64,000 nt of DNA from Paludibacteraceae bacterium (GCA_017451525.1 JAFTOD010000001.1:62001-126000); one strand, 5' to 3'; counted from the stretch's first letter, positions 7,828 to 19,493 are shown. Translations and numbers: made by a program. The notes: generated from the sequence alone by a model not told the origin.

Positions 7828-8570
7828 GATACGGTATTGGCTATCAACAGATCTTTGTGATTATGCAACGAGTCTTGTACCACCACATTTTTTGTCAGTT
7901 CAAAGACATCTCCCTCCTTAACCGATTGAGTAACCGAGAAGCCAATCACCTCTTGCTTCTCCACCTTGATAGGACGTTTGTCCACCACGACCCCATTTTT
8001 AGTCAGATGGTAGTTCATTGCACAACATACTTGCACGTTCTGCGCAGGCAGTTGGGACCATTGCCAACAAATGGAATCGTCCACATGATTCATCAGTGAA
8101 TACCAGCGATCGGCATCTTCTCCACCGCGCAGCAAGGAGAGTATGGTCATTGGACCCTCGTAGTTGATGGATTGAATGCGATATACCAACTGCATCATCT
8201 CCTTCTTATCCGCCAGCAAACGACGAGTAGCCGTTACATGCAAGGTATGACCATTAGGAGAGGTGGCAACGAACTCACGCTCCAGCAAGGCTTCGTTTTT
8301 GTGTAAGGTGCGCGAGAACTGCTCTACACGCCACTGTGCCAAATCCAGTCGCTCATCGTGTAAACGCACAGAGATGGCTGAGATATTCAATATTGGTATT
8401 TCCACACCTTTTATATACGTGCACAAACGTTGCTCACCCGAATAATGTTCTTCGAAATGCGCCGTTTGGCATAAATAGCCATTCGAAAAGGTCAGTTGTT
8501 GTTCAAAGTCAGACTCTTGCATGGGCAACCATTCGCCTTGCTCTATACTCCAATTATTATACTGCAACAT
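7809..8570 (-). pseudogene. GH65-type glycoside phosphorylase, N-terminal domain only (truncated)
   Basis: 253 residues from ATG 8570 (a TTG at 8588 is also open). It aligns by eye with the N-terminal beta-sandwich of GH65 maltose/kojibiose-type phosphorylases: NNWSIEQGEW, FSNGYLCQTAHFEEHYSG, TYIKGVEIP, RLHDERLDL and LEREFVATSPNGHTLHVTATRRLLA. Full-length GH65 enzymes have about 750 residues with the catalytic (alpha/alpha)6 barrel after this domain; that barrel is absent and ruvC begins instead. The adjacent LacI regulator suggests a former sugar-use locus. It could be a decaying gene or a retained stand-alone sandwich domain; I favour a remnant, since no catalytic residue remains. Confidence 0.75.
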
Positions 8571-8588
8571 GTTCTCGTAGATTATCAA

Positions 8589-9590
8589 TTACATCGTTGT
8601 TTCACGCACAATCAAATCAGTAGGTGTCATCTCAGTTTGTTGGATTCGGTCATCTCCGTCCAATCGCTTGAGCAAGCGTGCCATCGCACGTTTACCAATA
8701 TCAACGCCATGCTGCTGCACTGTGGTCAGCATAGGCGATGTAGCACGGCAAATAGGTGCATCCGAGAAGCCGCAAACTGATAGCTGTTCGGGGATTTTAA
8801 TACCCATAATCTTCGCCACATGCAAAACACCTGCTGCACAGTCATCATTGACGCAGAAGATGGCATCTGGACAGTTGTCGCTCTGCAAAATGGTCGGTAA
8901 CACGGTGATCGCCTTTGCACGTGTATCGCACTCCACCATCATACTATCCAAGATAGGCATATGGTACTGCAACAAGGCATCGCGCCACCCTTGATAGCGT
9001 CGGCGAGACACCTCCAACTGGAGAGAAGAAGAGAGATACATGATTTTCTTCTTACCCGTCTGAATCAGATACTCCACCGCATTATAAGCACCCGTATAGT
9101 CATCAGAGACCACTTGGTCGCACTTCAACGAAGGGCATGGACGATCATAGAGCACCAATGGTATGCCACTATCTATGATATCTTGCAGGTGGTGCAGGCG
9201 AGTTGTCTGCTTGCTCACGCCCACCAGCATACCCGCCACACGGCTGCCGATGAGTGTTTGAACGCTCTGCTTCTCTTTCTCCACATTCTCACCTGTTTGG
9301 CAAATCAATATAGTATAACCCGCATCATTAGCAGCCTGCTCTATGCCATCTAATACAGATGAAAAGAAATGGTGATTCAGTTCAGGAATCACCACACCAA
9401 TCGTGGTATTCTTATTCGTGCGCAAGTTACTCGCCAACACATTGGGCTTGTAATTGAGTTTGCGTGCACATTCGCGAACAATCACCTTTGTTTGTTCGCT
9501 GATATCAGGGTGATTTTGCAGCGCACGGCTGACAGTGGATACTGATATACCCAACTCCCGCGCAATATCTTTAATCGTTATAGGCTTCAT
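8589..9590 (-). CDS. LacI family transcriptional regulator
   Basis: 333 residues from ATG 9590; an upstream GTG at 9602 lies in the repeat array and is less likely. The N-terminal HTH reads ITIKDIARELGISVSTVSRAL with the hinge KLNYKPNVLASNL. It is followed by the periplasmic-binding-like sensor domain (TIGVVIPEL, SGIPLVLYDRP, FCVNDDCAAGVL). It likely represses a sugar locus; only a truncated GH65 gene remains next to it. The two genes almost touch, so they share a transcript. The effector is not predictable from sequence. Confidence 0.92.
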   Translation of the reverse strand: MKPITIKDIARELGISVSTVSRALQNHPDISEQTKVIVRECARKLNYKPNVLASNLRTNKNTTIGVVIPELNHHFFSSVLDGIEQAANDAGYTILICQTGENVEKEKQSVQTLIGSRVAGMLVGVSKQTTRLHHLQDIIDSGIPLVLYDRPCPSLKCDQVVSDDYTGAYNAVEYLIQTGKKKIMYLSSSLQLEVSRRRYQGWRDALLQYHMPILDSMMVECDTRAKAITVLPTILQSDNCPDAIFCVNDDCAAGVLHVAKIMGIKIPEQLSVCGFSDAPICRATSPMLTTVQQHGVDIGKRAMARLLKRLDGDDRIQQTEMTPTDLIVRETTM

Positions 9591-9593
9591 CTC

Positions 9594-9635
9594 TCTAAAC
9601 ACTAAACACTAAACACTAAACTCTAAACACTAAAC
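9594..9635. repeat. Heptamer array ACTAAAC upstream of lacI-type gene
   Basis: Six units (ACTAAAC with TCTAAAC variants). It starts 4 bp before the LacI ATG and contains the stop codon (9630-9632) of the small membrane protein gene. The reverse-complement unit GTTTAGT occurs before dapA. Confidence 0.9.
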
Positions 9636-9800
9636 ACCCCCACTCTTCTCTCGCGAACGGATAGCCCCACGAAAGATGATCAACACCGCACCTGCTACCA
9701 GTGCATAGTCCGAATAGGGTTGCCATTTCATAATGCTCATCACTGCACCAGCAATCAGCACTACCATACCTACAATCAGTAGTATATTACTCCATTTCAT
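9630..9800 (-). CDS. Small two-helix membrane protein
   Basis: 56 residues starting MKWSNILLIVGMV. There are two hydrophobic helices, about residues 5-23 and 33-46, separated by KWQPYSDY; the tail is basic (RSREKSGGV). Similar short 'MKWTDIL-like' proteins are familiar in Bacteroidales but have no assigned role that I know. Its stop codon lies in the ACTAAAC heptamer array, so the last residues (GGV) border the repeat. Confidence 0.65.
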   Translation of the reverse strand: MKWSNILLIVGMVVLIAGAVMSIMKWQPYSDYALVAGAVLIIFRGAIRSREKSGGV

Positions 9801-9827
9801 AATTTTTATATTTTTTAGAACGCTTCG

Positions 9828-9910
9828 CTGTTAGACCGCTCTTTGGGCTGTTCGATTCTGAGGTCTAACGTCCAACAACGCAGTGGTCTTTTTTTAACAG
9901 CACCTTTAGT
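9828..9910. repeat. TTAGAM 16-mer module element, with hairpins
   Basis: Contains TTAGAA-CGCTTCGCTG and TTAGAC-CGCT units, then an inverted copy ending in AACGCAGTGGTCT and a GCAC/GTGC mini-hairpin. The same spacer-plus-10-nt design occurs at 37855-37917 and 42755-42789. Confidence 0.7.
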
Positions 9911-9917
9911 GCGGTCT

Positions 9918-10214
9918 CTATTCTACCAGATAAACATCTTCTCCTGCTGCATGCATATGATACTCTTCGCGTGCAAATTTCTCCAAACTATCCACCTGCT
10001 CCAAGTTGCGCAATAGTTGCTCTTGCGCTGCTGTTTCTGTTTTCACCTGCTCAATATTGCGCTTCACCTCACGTATTTCCAACGCGCGAGACATCTGCTT
10101 GACCCAACTTTGGTCACCTATAAACAATAAAATTACCGCAAACACATACAATGTAATTGCATACTTGTTAATCAGTACCTTACGTACTTTTTTCCATTTT
10201 TCATTTTGTTCCAT
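9918..10214 (-). CDS. Septum formation initiator (FtsB/DivIC-like) protein
   Basis: 98 residues from ATG 10214; the open frame extends to 10265, but the -7 box at 10262-10270 would place the transcript start inside that extension. It has a short basic N-terminus, one membrane helix (about 17-33, ITLYVFAVILLFIG), then a coiled coil (VKRNIEQVKTETAAQEQLLRNLEQVDSLEKFAREEYHM) and the REEYHM...EDVYLVE end typical of Bacteroidetes DivIC-like proteins. It is predicted to join the FtsL/FtsQ divisome complex. Confidence 0.85.
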   Translation of the reverse strand: MEQNEKWKKVRKVLINKYAITLYVFAVILLFIGDQSWVKQMSRALEIREVKRNIEQVKTETAAQEQLLRNLEQVDSLEKFAREEYHMHAAGEDVYLVE

Positions 10215-10261
10215 ATTATTTAGGTTTATTGGTTTGTTTCGCAATTTTTTCAAAATCGTTT

Positions 10262-10270
10262 GCAAAGATA
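10262..10270 (-). promoter_or_regulatory. -7 box for the DivIC-like gene
   Basis: TATCTTTGC on the minus strand, with TTG about 20 bp further upstream; decides in favour of the start at 10214. Confidence 0.75.
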
Positions 10271-10353
10271 CTGCAAAAAATGCAAACTTGCAAGTTTTTC
10301 ATTGCAAATTTGCATTTTTCTTCAAAAGACTTGCATTTCCCACTCTTATCTCA

Positions 10354-10409
10354 TCATTCTCAATTCATAATGTCCACTTCATAATTCCTAATTTCAGATT
10401 CTAAATTCC
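10354..10409. repeat. Heptamer array, TAATTCC family
   Basis: Eight 7-bp steps (TCATTCT, CAATTCA, TAATGTC, CACTTCA, TAATTCC, TAATTTC, AGATTCT, AAATTCC). The units diverge but the AnTTC core keeps a strict 7-bp step. Confidence 0.75.
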
Positions 10410-10426
10410 CCTTGTCTTTCCCTTTT

Positions 10427-10492
10427 CATTTACGTACCATATACGTATGATATACGTAACATATACGTAGGATACACGTAAGATAATCGGGT
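10427..10492. repeat. 11-mer array around ACGTA
   Basis: Six 11-bp steps of the form catatACGTAt / gatatACGTAa / gatacACGTAa. The same period and theme recur at 59712-59777. Confidence 0.85.
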
Positions 10493-10556
10493 TAATAACA
10501 AGAGATCCCCCTATCTTCATCCTGCCTTCTATGTGCTTCTTTCCCGCTATCTTTCT

Positions 10557-10633
10557 CGAAACCACCTCGTTACCACGTCGATACCACTCCATTGCCATCC
10601 AGTACTTTCCCCGTACCATGCTACCTATCCTCC
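10557..10633. repeat. Pyrimidine-rich 11-mer array
   Basis: Seven 11-bp steps sharing an ACCAC/GCCATC core (cgaaaCCACCT, cgttaCCACGT, cgataCCACTC and so on). It may extend upstream into 10528-10556. Confidence 0.7.
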
Positions 10634-10724
10634 ACCTCCAGCGCAGCAACCTACCAACTACAGGCGCACAGCGCCGATCTACAGCGAAGCGAACTACCAC
10701 CTGTCACCCGCCACCTGTCTAATG

Positions 10725-10912
10725 CTCGGCGTTAACCCGCCGAGTAAATATTCTTCTATTGCCTCGACCTGTAGTCGAGTGTTCTATTTTTTCTTTGTCC
10801 ATTAGCCCCGAATCGTATTCGGGTATTTCTGTTATGGTTTTACCACTCAGCGTGCACGCTGAGTATCCTTGCGTCCCTCTCAGCAATCTTGCTCGACGAT
10901 AACCCGCCGAGC
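10725..10912. repeat. Cluster of five palindromes
   Basis: CTCGGCG/CGCCGAG (10725-10744), CTCGAC/GTCGAG (10763-10779), CCCGAAT/ATTCGGG (10807-10823), a perfect 20-bp palindrome ACTCAGCGTG/CACGCTGAGT (10845-10864) and GCTCG..CG/CGCCGAGC (10891-10912). The first and third recur in the same order at 63745-63807. Confidence 0.85.
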
Positions 10913-10964
10913 AAAAAAAATACAAATTGTACATCGTAAATTTTGTAAATTGTAAATAATTTTG

Positions 10965-10973
10965 TACCTTTGC
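10965..10973 (+). promoter_or_regulatory. -7 box driving the C10/lipoprotein island
   Basis: TACCTTTGC with TTG at 10943-10945 (19-bp spacing). Confidence 0.8.
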
Positions 10974-11067
10974 ACTTTAAAACGTAAAAACACTTAAAAT
11001 TCCATTATTTATGAAAAAGATTCTCTCCCTTATTCTTGCTTTAGTAACAACTAGAGAAATAATACCA

Positions 11068-11754
11068 ATGAAGAATAAATTATGTTTAATAAAATTATCA
11101 ATAGCATTGATGATTTTTATAATTACAGGATGTCCTTCAACTTCTCCTCCGAATTTGAGTCACACAATTCGATTGATTAAATTCGAAGAAGCATCAGATA
11201 AAGACTACATATTAGCTAATTATGTGCCTAAAGGCAAATATTCTACAGGAGAATATGCACGAATGATGAGTCATAATATGTGCACATCCCATCGTCATCA
11301 TCAGTATATGGAAGTTTGGGATTTTAATTTTCCAGAGAGCCATCATTTACCTTATTGGGAGTTACCAAACGGTTGGTTGTTAGTCGATTGGAGATATCAT
11401 AGTTTTCCTCACTACAAAGATCAAACTGTAACTCTTAATCAAAAATGGGAAACTTTATATGAATACGATAGTTGGTTCTTTCCAAAAGACATGATTCGTC
11501 ATAAGAATCCAATATCGGCGTGGATTGAGGTTGATCTACACCAATTAGAAACATTTTTAGATAAGACCTACTCAATAGAAGTATTACAATTAGTTAACCA
11601 AACTAAAAATTCTTGGGACTTTTATGATGTTGATGATGGCTATTGTTCTTGTGAAATACCCGAAAAGTTGGATTCAATATGGGCTGGATTTCAATTAGAT
11701 TTATTTGAATTCATAGAAGCAGGTAATAATATTATGGAGATAAACAAACATTAA
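11068..11754 (+). CDS. Unknown lipoprotein, fused behind a stray signal-peptide stub
   Basis: 228 residues from ATG 11068: MKNKLCLIKLSIALMIFIITGC is a good lipoprotein signal with the Cys near 22. The same frame starts at 11011 with MKKILSLILALVTT, the beginning of a second, Sec-type signal peptide cut off by fusion; this looks like the residue of a deleted gene that left its promoter. The mature part is rich in His/Trp/Tyr (HNMCTSHRHHQYMEVWDFNF, LVDWRYHSFPHY) and acidic at the end. I do not recognise the family. The region is distinctly AT-rich compared with nifJ or ligA, which suggests transfer or relaxed selection. Confidence 0.7.
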   Translation: MKNKLCLIKLSIALMIFIITGCPSTSPPNLSHTIRLIKFEEASDKDYILANYVPKGKYSTGEYARMMSHNMCTSHRHHQYMEVWDFNFPESHHLPYWELPNGWLLVDWRYHSFPHYKDQTVTLNQKWETLYEYDSWFFPKDMIRHKNPISAWIEVDLHQLETFLDKTYSIEVLQLVNQTKNSWDFYDVDDGYCSCEIPEKLDSIWAGFQLDLFEFIEAGNNIMEINKH

Positions 11755-11768
11755 ATTGACAATTATTT

Positions 11769-12073
11769 ATGAAAAGATTATATTTGTTGATAATTATATA
11801 TTGTGTCTATACATTCATACGCACAGGAATATCAAATAACGGAAGTTGAAGAAATTGCATACTCATTTTTTAATGCAAGTCAGCAATACGCACCTGGTAT
11901 TGATGGGAATCATCCCAAAAAACAAATATCTTCTATAGCAGCGATATCACACGATAGTACCAATTATATGTATCTTGCAAACACAATTGTTGCAAAAGAT
12001 AGAGGAATTGACACTCTATATTCTCCAACAAGAAAAACGAATTAATGCGTTAGAAACAGAATTGAAAAAATAA
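11769..12073 (+). pseudogene. Broken C10-peptidase (streptopain-type) propeptide, copy 1
   Basis: ATG 11769 opens a signal peptide (MKRLYLLIIIYCV) that shifts frame near 11803 into AQEYQITEVEEIAYSFFNASQQYAPG, then KKQISSIAAIS and STNYMYLANT, the Spi/propeptide pattern of C10 peptidases. A second frame change after about 12010 leads to a heptad-rich tail (LQQEKRINALETELKK) and stop at 12073. The catalytic Cys/His domain is absent. It is either a decayed peptidase or a Spi-like inhibitor that has itself been damaged; two frame changes favour decay. Confidence 0.75.
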
Positions 12074-12090
12074 AATAAGAGGACACGATT

Positions 12091-12756
12091 ATGAAAACAA
12101 AAATATCAATTATTGTATCTGTTGTTATTTTCTTTTCCTGTTGTACTCATCCTGATTTAGCAGGTTTCCATCATGGAGGAGGAGAGATTGCATTTTTTCA
12201 ATTTACAGATACTAACCTAATCAACAAGGCAATTATCTGCTTCGATACTCCTGCATCTATAAAGAAAAGTTTTGTACATTCGTGGGGAGAAACTGGTTGG
12301 GTTCCATTATATCCTAAAAACTTAGAAGGACAACCCATTTTTGGAGAAGATGGTTATCTTGGCACCAATCATTTACTCAATTGGAAGATAGGCGACGTCT
12401 ATACACTTGAAGATTTGGTCAATACTCCCAAGTATATTGCTCTAAAAGGCGGATACTACACCTGCTACCCATTTACAGAATTGGAATCATTTGGCTGTTA
12501 TGTTAATGCTGAATGGAAAAATCTGCCTACTCTGAACATTGACACCGTAGACGTGTATACTAGTACCCCCTATGTAAAGCGTTATGTCATTTACGAGGAT
12601 GAACTGGTACGATTAACTAAGAAATCCACCATGCATTTTAATGGTTGGAAAAAAGATATGATTACCATTAAAGATGTAGTTGATGTATTGAACAAGTTGA
12701 TTGAAACCAATACGATTGAAGAACATTGTTATGTTAGTCAGCGATATTGTGAATAA
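12091..12756 (+). CDS. Unknown lipoprotein, paralogue A of the island
   Basis: 221 residues with a lipoprotein signal (VVIFFSCCTHPDLAG). It is paralogous to the gene at 13206-13904: shared HPDL.G...GGGEI.FFQF, the NLEGQPIFGE motif, Y.L.DLVN..K.I.LKGGYY.CYPFT.LE..G.Y..AEWK, and a C-terminal VV..LN.LIETN.I.E.CYV. The domain has no name that I recognise. The intact reading frame beside two broken propeptide copies suggests the lipoprotein is the part under selection. An immunity or protease-inhibitor role would parallel the inhibitors encoded beside Bacteroides C10 proteases, but nothing in the sequence proves it. Confidence 0.75.
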   Translation: MKTKISIIVSVVIFFSCCTHPDLAGFHHGGGEIAFFQFTDTNLINKAIICFDTPASIKKSFVHSWGETGWVPLYPKNLEGQPIFGEDGYLGTNHLLNWKIGDVYTLEDLVNTPKYIALKGGYYTCYPFTELESFGCYVNAEWKNLPTLNIDTVDVYTSTPYVKRYVIYEDELVRLTKKSTMHFNGWKKDMITIKDVVDVLNKLIETNTIEEHCYVSQRYCE

Positions 12757-12775
12757 TCATTTCATATAGAATACT

Positions 12776-13184
12776 ATGAAACGGATATTGATTTTATTTT
12801 TGTTATGTGTAAGTGCTATCATGCATGCACAAGAATATCAAATAACTGAAATAGAGGAAATCGCATATGCATTTTTCAATAAAGGTCCGCAGTATATACA
12901 AGGAGTTGAGCATACTCGTCCAACAAAGCAAATTGCATCTATTCAAGCAATCAATCGAAATAGCACTGACTACATGTATCTTGTTAATACAGAAAACTCC
13001 TTGGGGTGGCTAATTTTATCAAATGAAAAAAACATATCCTTCTATTATTGCATATAGTGATAGTGGAAATTTTACATATAATCAGGACTTCTTACCACCT
13101 GCTTTTCTATATTTATTAGAACAACACATGAATGCCATTGATTCAACAAGAGCAAACTATCCAAGAGTTGCGTCAAGAAGTTGA
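12776..13184 (+). pseudogene. Broken C10-peptidase propeptide, copy 2
   Basis: MKRILILFLLCVSAIMHAQ is an intact signal peptide, followed by EYQITEIEEIAYAFFN, KQIASIQAINRNSTDYMYLVNT and GWLILSNEKN. At the A-run near 13024-13031 the frame shifts and continues as YPSIIAYSDSGNFTYNQDFLPPAF and LLEQHMNAIDSTRANYP up to a stop at 13184. This is the full propeptide of a C10 peptidase with a one-frame slip, ending before the catalytic domain. Copy 1 shares the sequence, so the unit [propeptide + lipoprotein] appears duplicated. Confidence 0.8.
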
Positions 13185-13205
13185 ATTGCTAAAGATGAAT
13201 ACACC

Positions 13206-13904
13206 ATGAAAAAAAGACAATTAAATATTGCGATACGAATCATTTGTTTATATGCGATGATTCTGATTAATGCAGGATGTATGTTTATAAATAGACCACG
13301 TTACGAACATCCTGATTTAGTTGGAATGGATTCTCGTGGCGGGGAAATATGTTTTTTCCAATTTTATGATAGCACCGCTATGAACAAAATAATCGTAGCA
13401 GATGCAACAGAATGGGAGTCAGAAACAAAATATGTTAAAAAAGTAGGAAAAAAATATGTTATTCCTACTTTTCCACGAAATTTAGAAGGTCAACCCATTT
13501 TTGGCGAACAAGCATCTGGCGCGAGAGTTGAATTAGGCTATTTGAATGGAGATTTCTACACATTGGATGATCTTGTTAATAGTCAAAAATTTATACCTCT
13601 CAAAGGAGGATATTATATTTGTTATCCTTTTACCTCTCTAGAATTATATGGTCATTATATTGATGCTGAATGGAAAGACTTACATAGCATTGATTTTAAT
13701 CAAGTTAAACTTATAGAGCATTCTCCATATGGAAACCGCTATGTGATACATGAAAGAACTTTGGCTAATCTAACCCAAAAGTCCACCGCACATTTTAAGA
13801 GAGATAATGCTGAAGTGATTACTATTGATGATGTCGTAGAAATCCTCAATATGTTGATAGAAACGAATCGTATAACTGAATATTGTTATGTCACGTATAA
13901 TTAA
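13206..13904 (+). CDS. Unknown lipoprotein, paralogue B of the island
   Basis: 232 residues; signal MKKRQLNIAIRIICLYAMILINAGC with Cys at about 25. It aligns along its whole length with the product of 12091-12756 (for example NLEGQPIFGE, LKGGYYICYPFTSLELYGHYIDAEWKDL, and the C-terminal VVEILNMLIETNRITEYCYV). The frame is intact. Function unknown; see paralogue A for the hypothesis. It is followed by a fragment of a T9SS sorting domain. Confidence 0.75.
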   Translation: MKKRQLNIAIRIICLYAMILINAGCMFINRPRYEHPDLVGMDSRGGEICFFQFYDSTAMNKIIVADATEWESETKYVKKVGKKYVIPTFPRNLEGQPIFGEQASGARVELGYLNGDFYTLDDLVNSQKFIPLKGGYYICYPFTSLELYGHYIDAEWKDLHSIDFNQVKLIEHSPYGNRYVIHERTLANLTQKSTAHFKRDNAEVITIDDVVEILNMLIETNRITEYCYVTYN

Positions 13905-13916
13905 AAGGGGATTATC

Positions 13917-13991
13917 ATGAGTATGTATATCCTACAATGCCGTATGAGTGATGGTAGTGTGAAAAGTGAGAAGATTGTGAATAATAAGTAG
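13917..13991 (+). pseudogene. Stub of a T9SS type A C-terminal sorting domain
   Basis: 24 codons read MSMYILQCRMSDGSVKSEKIV..., matching the last beta-strands of Por/T9SS type A domains (G.YILQV...DGS..S.KIVV). It probably is the tail of a deleted secreted peptidase of this island. Confidence 0.65.
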
Positions 13992-14277
13992 ATTTTGCAA
14001 GTTTTAATCGTTTATATCTTCGCATAGTTTCTTGTGGATTGGGCGAAGGTATGTATATGTTTTGTAGAGATTGGCTTTTGCGCATGTGCGGGCTTTGCCC
14101 TCACGTAGAGTGGCAGTACTTTCGAGGGCACATAGTTGTACTTTCGGAGCCGCCTTTGAAGTGACTCAATAGCAAAACTAGCTAGCTTCTGTCGTGAAGT
14201 TGGTGTTATATTCAATAGATTGCATCTATCATTTTGAAAAAAAAATCATTTCACTTGCGTATGTGCATTTTTTGTTG
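13992..14277. other. Intergenic region without a recognised gene
   Basis: About 290 bp. I see no gene, array or strong hairpin apart from the promoter at its end; a small GGGC/GCCC inverted repeat sits near 14086-14100. Confidence 0.6.
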
Positions 14278-14285
14278 TACCTTTG
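14278..14285 (+). promoter_or_regulatory. -7 box for the secreted nuclease
   Basis: TACCTTTG with TTG at 14255-14257 (20-bp spacing), 26 bp before ATG 14311; rules out the longer open frame that begins at 14194. Confidence 0.8.
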
Positions 14286-14310
14286 TCGCCAATTCATTAT
14301 AGTGGATAGT

Positions 14311-18064
<3,754 letters not shown>

Positions 18065-18070
18065 GTGCAA

Positions 18071-18529
18071 ATGATAGACAAACTACGAGAAAAAATATTT
18101 GCTTGGCTATTGAAGCGTCAAGCAAGCAGAAAAGTAACTATTCCACAATGGGATAAAGTGCGCAGTGTAGCCATACTCTATCCTAACGACAATATCCAGC
18201 ATATTATCAAGCAGATTGAAAGCAACAATAAAGAGGTTGTTCTATTTACAATGCCTAATAAGAAAGCTATTTGTTGGCTCACAGAACGTCCCAAAGCAGA
18301 GGTACGCGAGGTGATTAGCGCACGTCAGTATGATGTATTCATTGACTTGACACAACAACCATCACGTACACTGCAATATATGGCAATGTATGTAAGGGCA
18401 GACTTTAAAGTGGGACGCTTTATGCGCGAAGGTATCTATGACTTGACCATCGATACCCCACCTCAAGCAGCACCCTATTATCTGTTTGAGCAAATCATAC
18501 GGTATATCAATATGTTTGGGAATAAGTAG
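18071..18529 (+). CDS. DUF6913-like conserved protein
   Basis: 152 residues from ATG 18071 (a GTG at 18065 is in frame but lies in the repeat). A basic amphipathic N-terminus (LREKIFAWLLKRQASRK) is followed by an alpha/beta pattern: VRSVAILYPNDNIQHIIKQIE, KEVVLFTMPNKKAICWLTERP, YDVFIDLTQQPSRTLQYMAMYVRADFKVGR and YDLTIDTPP. This matches a Bacteroidetes family that regularly sits between ligA and dapA. No enzymatic motif is seen and the function is unknown. It is probably co-transcribed with both neighbours. Confidence 0.75.
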   Translation: MIDKLREKIFAWLLKRQASRKVTIPQWDKVRSVAILYPNDNIQHIIKQIESNNKEVVLFTMPNKKAICWLTERPKAEVREVISARQYDVFIDLTQQPSRTLQYMAMYVRADFKVGRFMREGIYDLTIDTPPQAAPYYLFEQIIRYINMFGNK

Positions 18530-18542
18530 TTTAGTGTTTAGA
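18529..18542. repeat. Two GTTTAG heptamers before dapA
   Basis: GTTTAGT and GTTTAGA, the reverse complement of the ACTAAAC family at 9594-9635; begins at the upstream stop codon and ends 5 bp before the dapA ATG. Confidence 0.7.
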
Positions 18543-18547
18543 GAGAT

Positions 18548-19408
18548 ATGAAAGGATTAGGTACAGCGTTGATAACTCCCTTCACAGAGGAAGGGAAAGT
18601 GGATTTTCCAGCATTAAGCCAATTGATTGAGCACCAAGTAGCAGGTGGTACGGATTACTTGGTAATCTTAGGCACTACAAGTGAGGTCCCTACTCTCACC
18701 CACCAAGAGCAAAACGCCATCATTGACTATGTAGTGAAGCAAGTGGCAGGTCGTATACCATTGGTATTGGGAATCGGAGGCAATAGCACCGCAGCGGTAG
18801 TGGAACGAATTGGCGAACTGAAAGAACAGTTGATAGCACATTTCACAGCGATATTGTCGGTCACGCCCTATTACAACAGACCACAACAAGAAGGATTGTA
18901 TCAGCACTTCTGCGCTGTGGCAGAGGCAAGTCCATTGCCAGTAATATTGTACAATGTACCCAAACGCACAGGCGTAAATCTCCTGCCAGAGACTACTCGT
19001 CGCATCTATGATGCGTATCCAAGTAAGATTATGGGTGTCAAGGAAGCATGCAACAGCGTGGAGCAGTTCACAGAGACGGTAAATATCGCCAATGGCGATT
19101 TTGCCGTAATCAGTGGCGACGATGACTTAGCATATGAGATGATGGAAGCAGGTGGGGATGGATTGATTAGTGTAGCAAGCAACGCATGGCCCAAAGAGAT
19201 GAAGCAGATTGTCTTAGAGAAAGACGCCATAATGCAAAGCAAGATGGGACATCGCATCCACTTGCTGTTTGTAGAAGGTAACCCCAGTGGTATAAAGACA
19301 GTATTGACAGAGATGGGAATGATTAAGAATATTCTTCGCCTCCCCCTCGTACCCAATACCGAAAACACGCAGATGGTTATCCGCCGTGCGCTATCACAAG
19401 AGGTGTAG
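18548..19408 (+). CDS. dapA: 4-hydroxy-tetrahydrodipicolinate synthase
   Basis: 286 residues, normal length. It condenses pyruvate and aspartate semialdehyde in lysine/diaminopimelate synthesis. Visible are GTALITPF at the start, GTTSEVPTL near 43-51 (GTTGE-type motif with Ser for Gly), the Tyr motif in SVTPYYNRPQQEG (about 105-117), LYNVPKRTGVNL and the Schiff-base lysine in GVKEAC near 164. The TIM-barrel end has SVASNAWP and NPSGIKTVLTEMG. It is the last gene of the ligA run, with a strong terminator after it. Confidence 0.95.
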   Translation: MKGLGTALITPFTEEGKVDFPALSQLIEHQVAGGTDYLVILGTTSEVPTLTHQEQNAIIDYVVKQVAGRIPLVLGIGGNSTAAVVERIGELKEQLIAHFTAILSVTPYYNRPQQEGLYQHFCAVAEASPLPVILYNVPKRTGVNLLPETTRRIYDAYPSKIMGVKEACNSVEQFTETVNIANGDFAVISGDDDLAYEMMEAGGDGLISVASNAWPKEMKQIVLEKDAIMQSKMGHRIHLLFVEGNPSGIKTVLTEMGMIKNILRLPLVPNTENTQMVIRRALSQEV

Positions 19409-19427
19409 AAAGAGTCATTGAAGATAT

Positions 19428-19476
19428 CAAATAAGAAAAAGAGTGTAGCTAAGACCTACACTCTTTTTCTTATTTG
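19428..19476. terminator. Bidirectional terminator between dapA and the lipoprotein gene
   Basis: A perfect 21-bp inverted repeat (19428-19448 with 19456-19476), loop CTAAGAC, with A-tracts and T-tracts inside the stem; serves two convergent genes. Confidence 0.9.
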
Positions 19477-19493
19477 ACAGTATTGAAATTGGA

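Larger units (their letters stand above)
10272..10964. other. Gene-free spacer rich in periodic and palindromic DNA
   Basis: About 690 bp without a believable gene. In order it holds a heptamer array, an 11-mer array around ACGTA, a pyrimidine-rich 11-mer array and a cluster of five palindromes (each listed separately). Short open frames here consist of repeat sequence and are not supported. Confidence 0.8.

Noticed and set aside
10719..10934. 71-codon minus-strand frame in the palindromic spacer
   Set aside because: Made wholly of palindrome repeats; no family features and no promoter.
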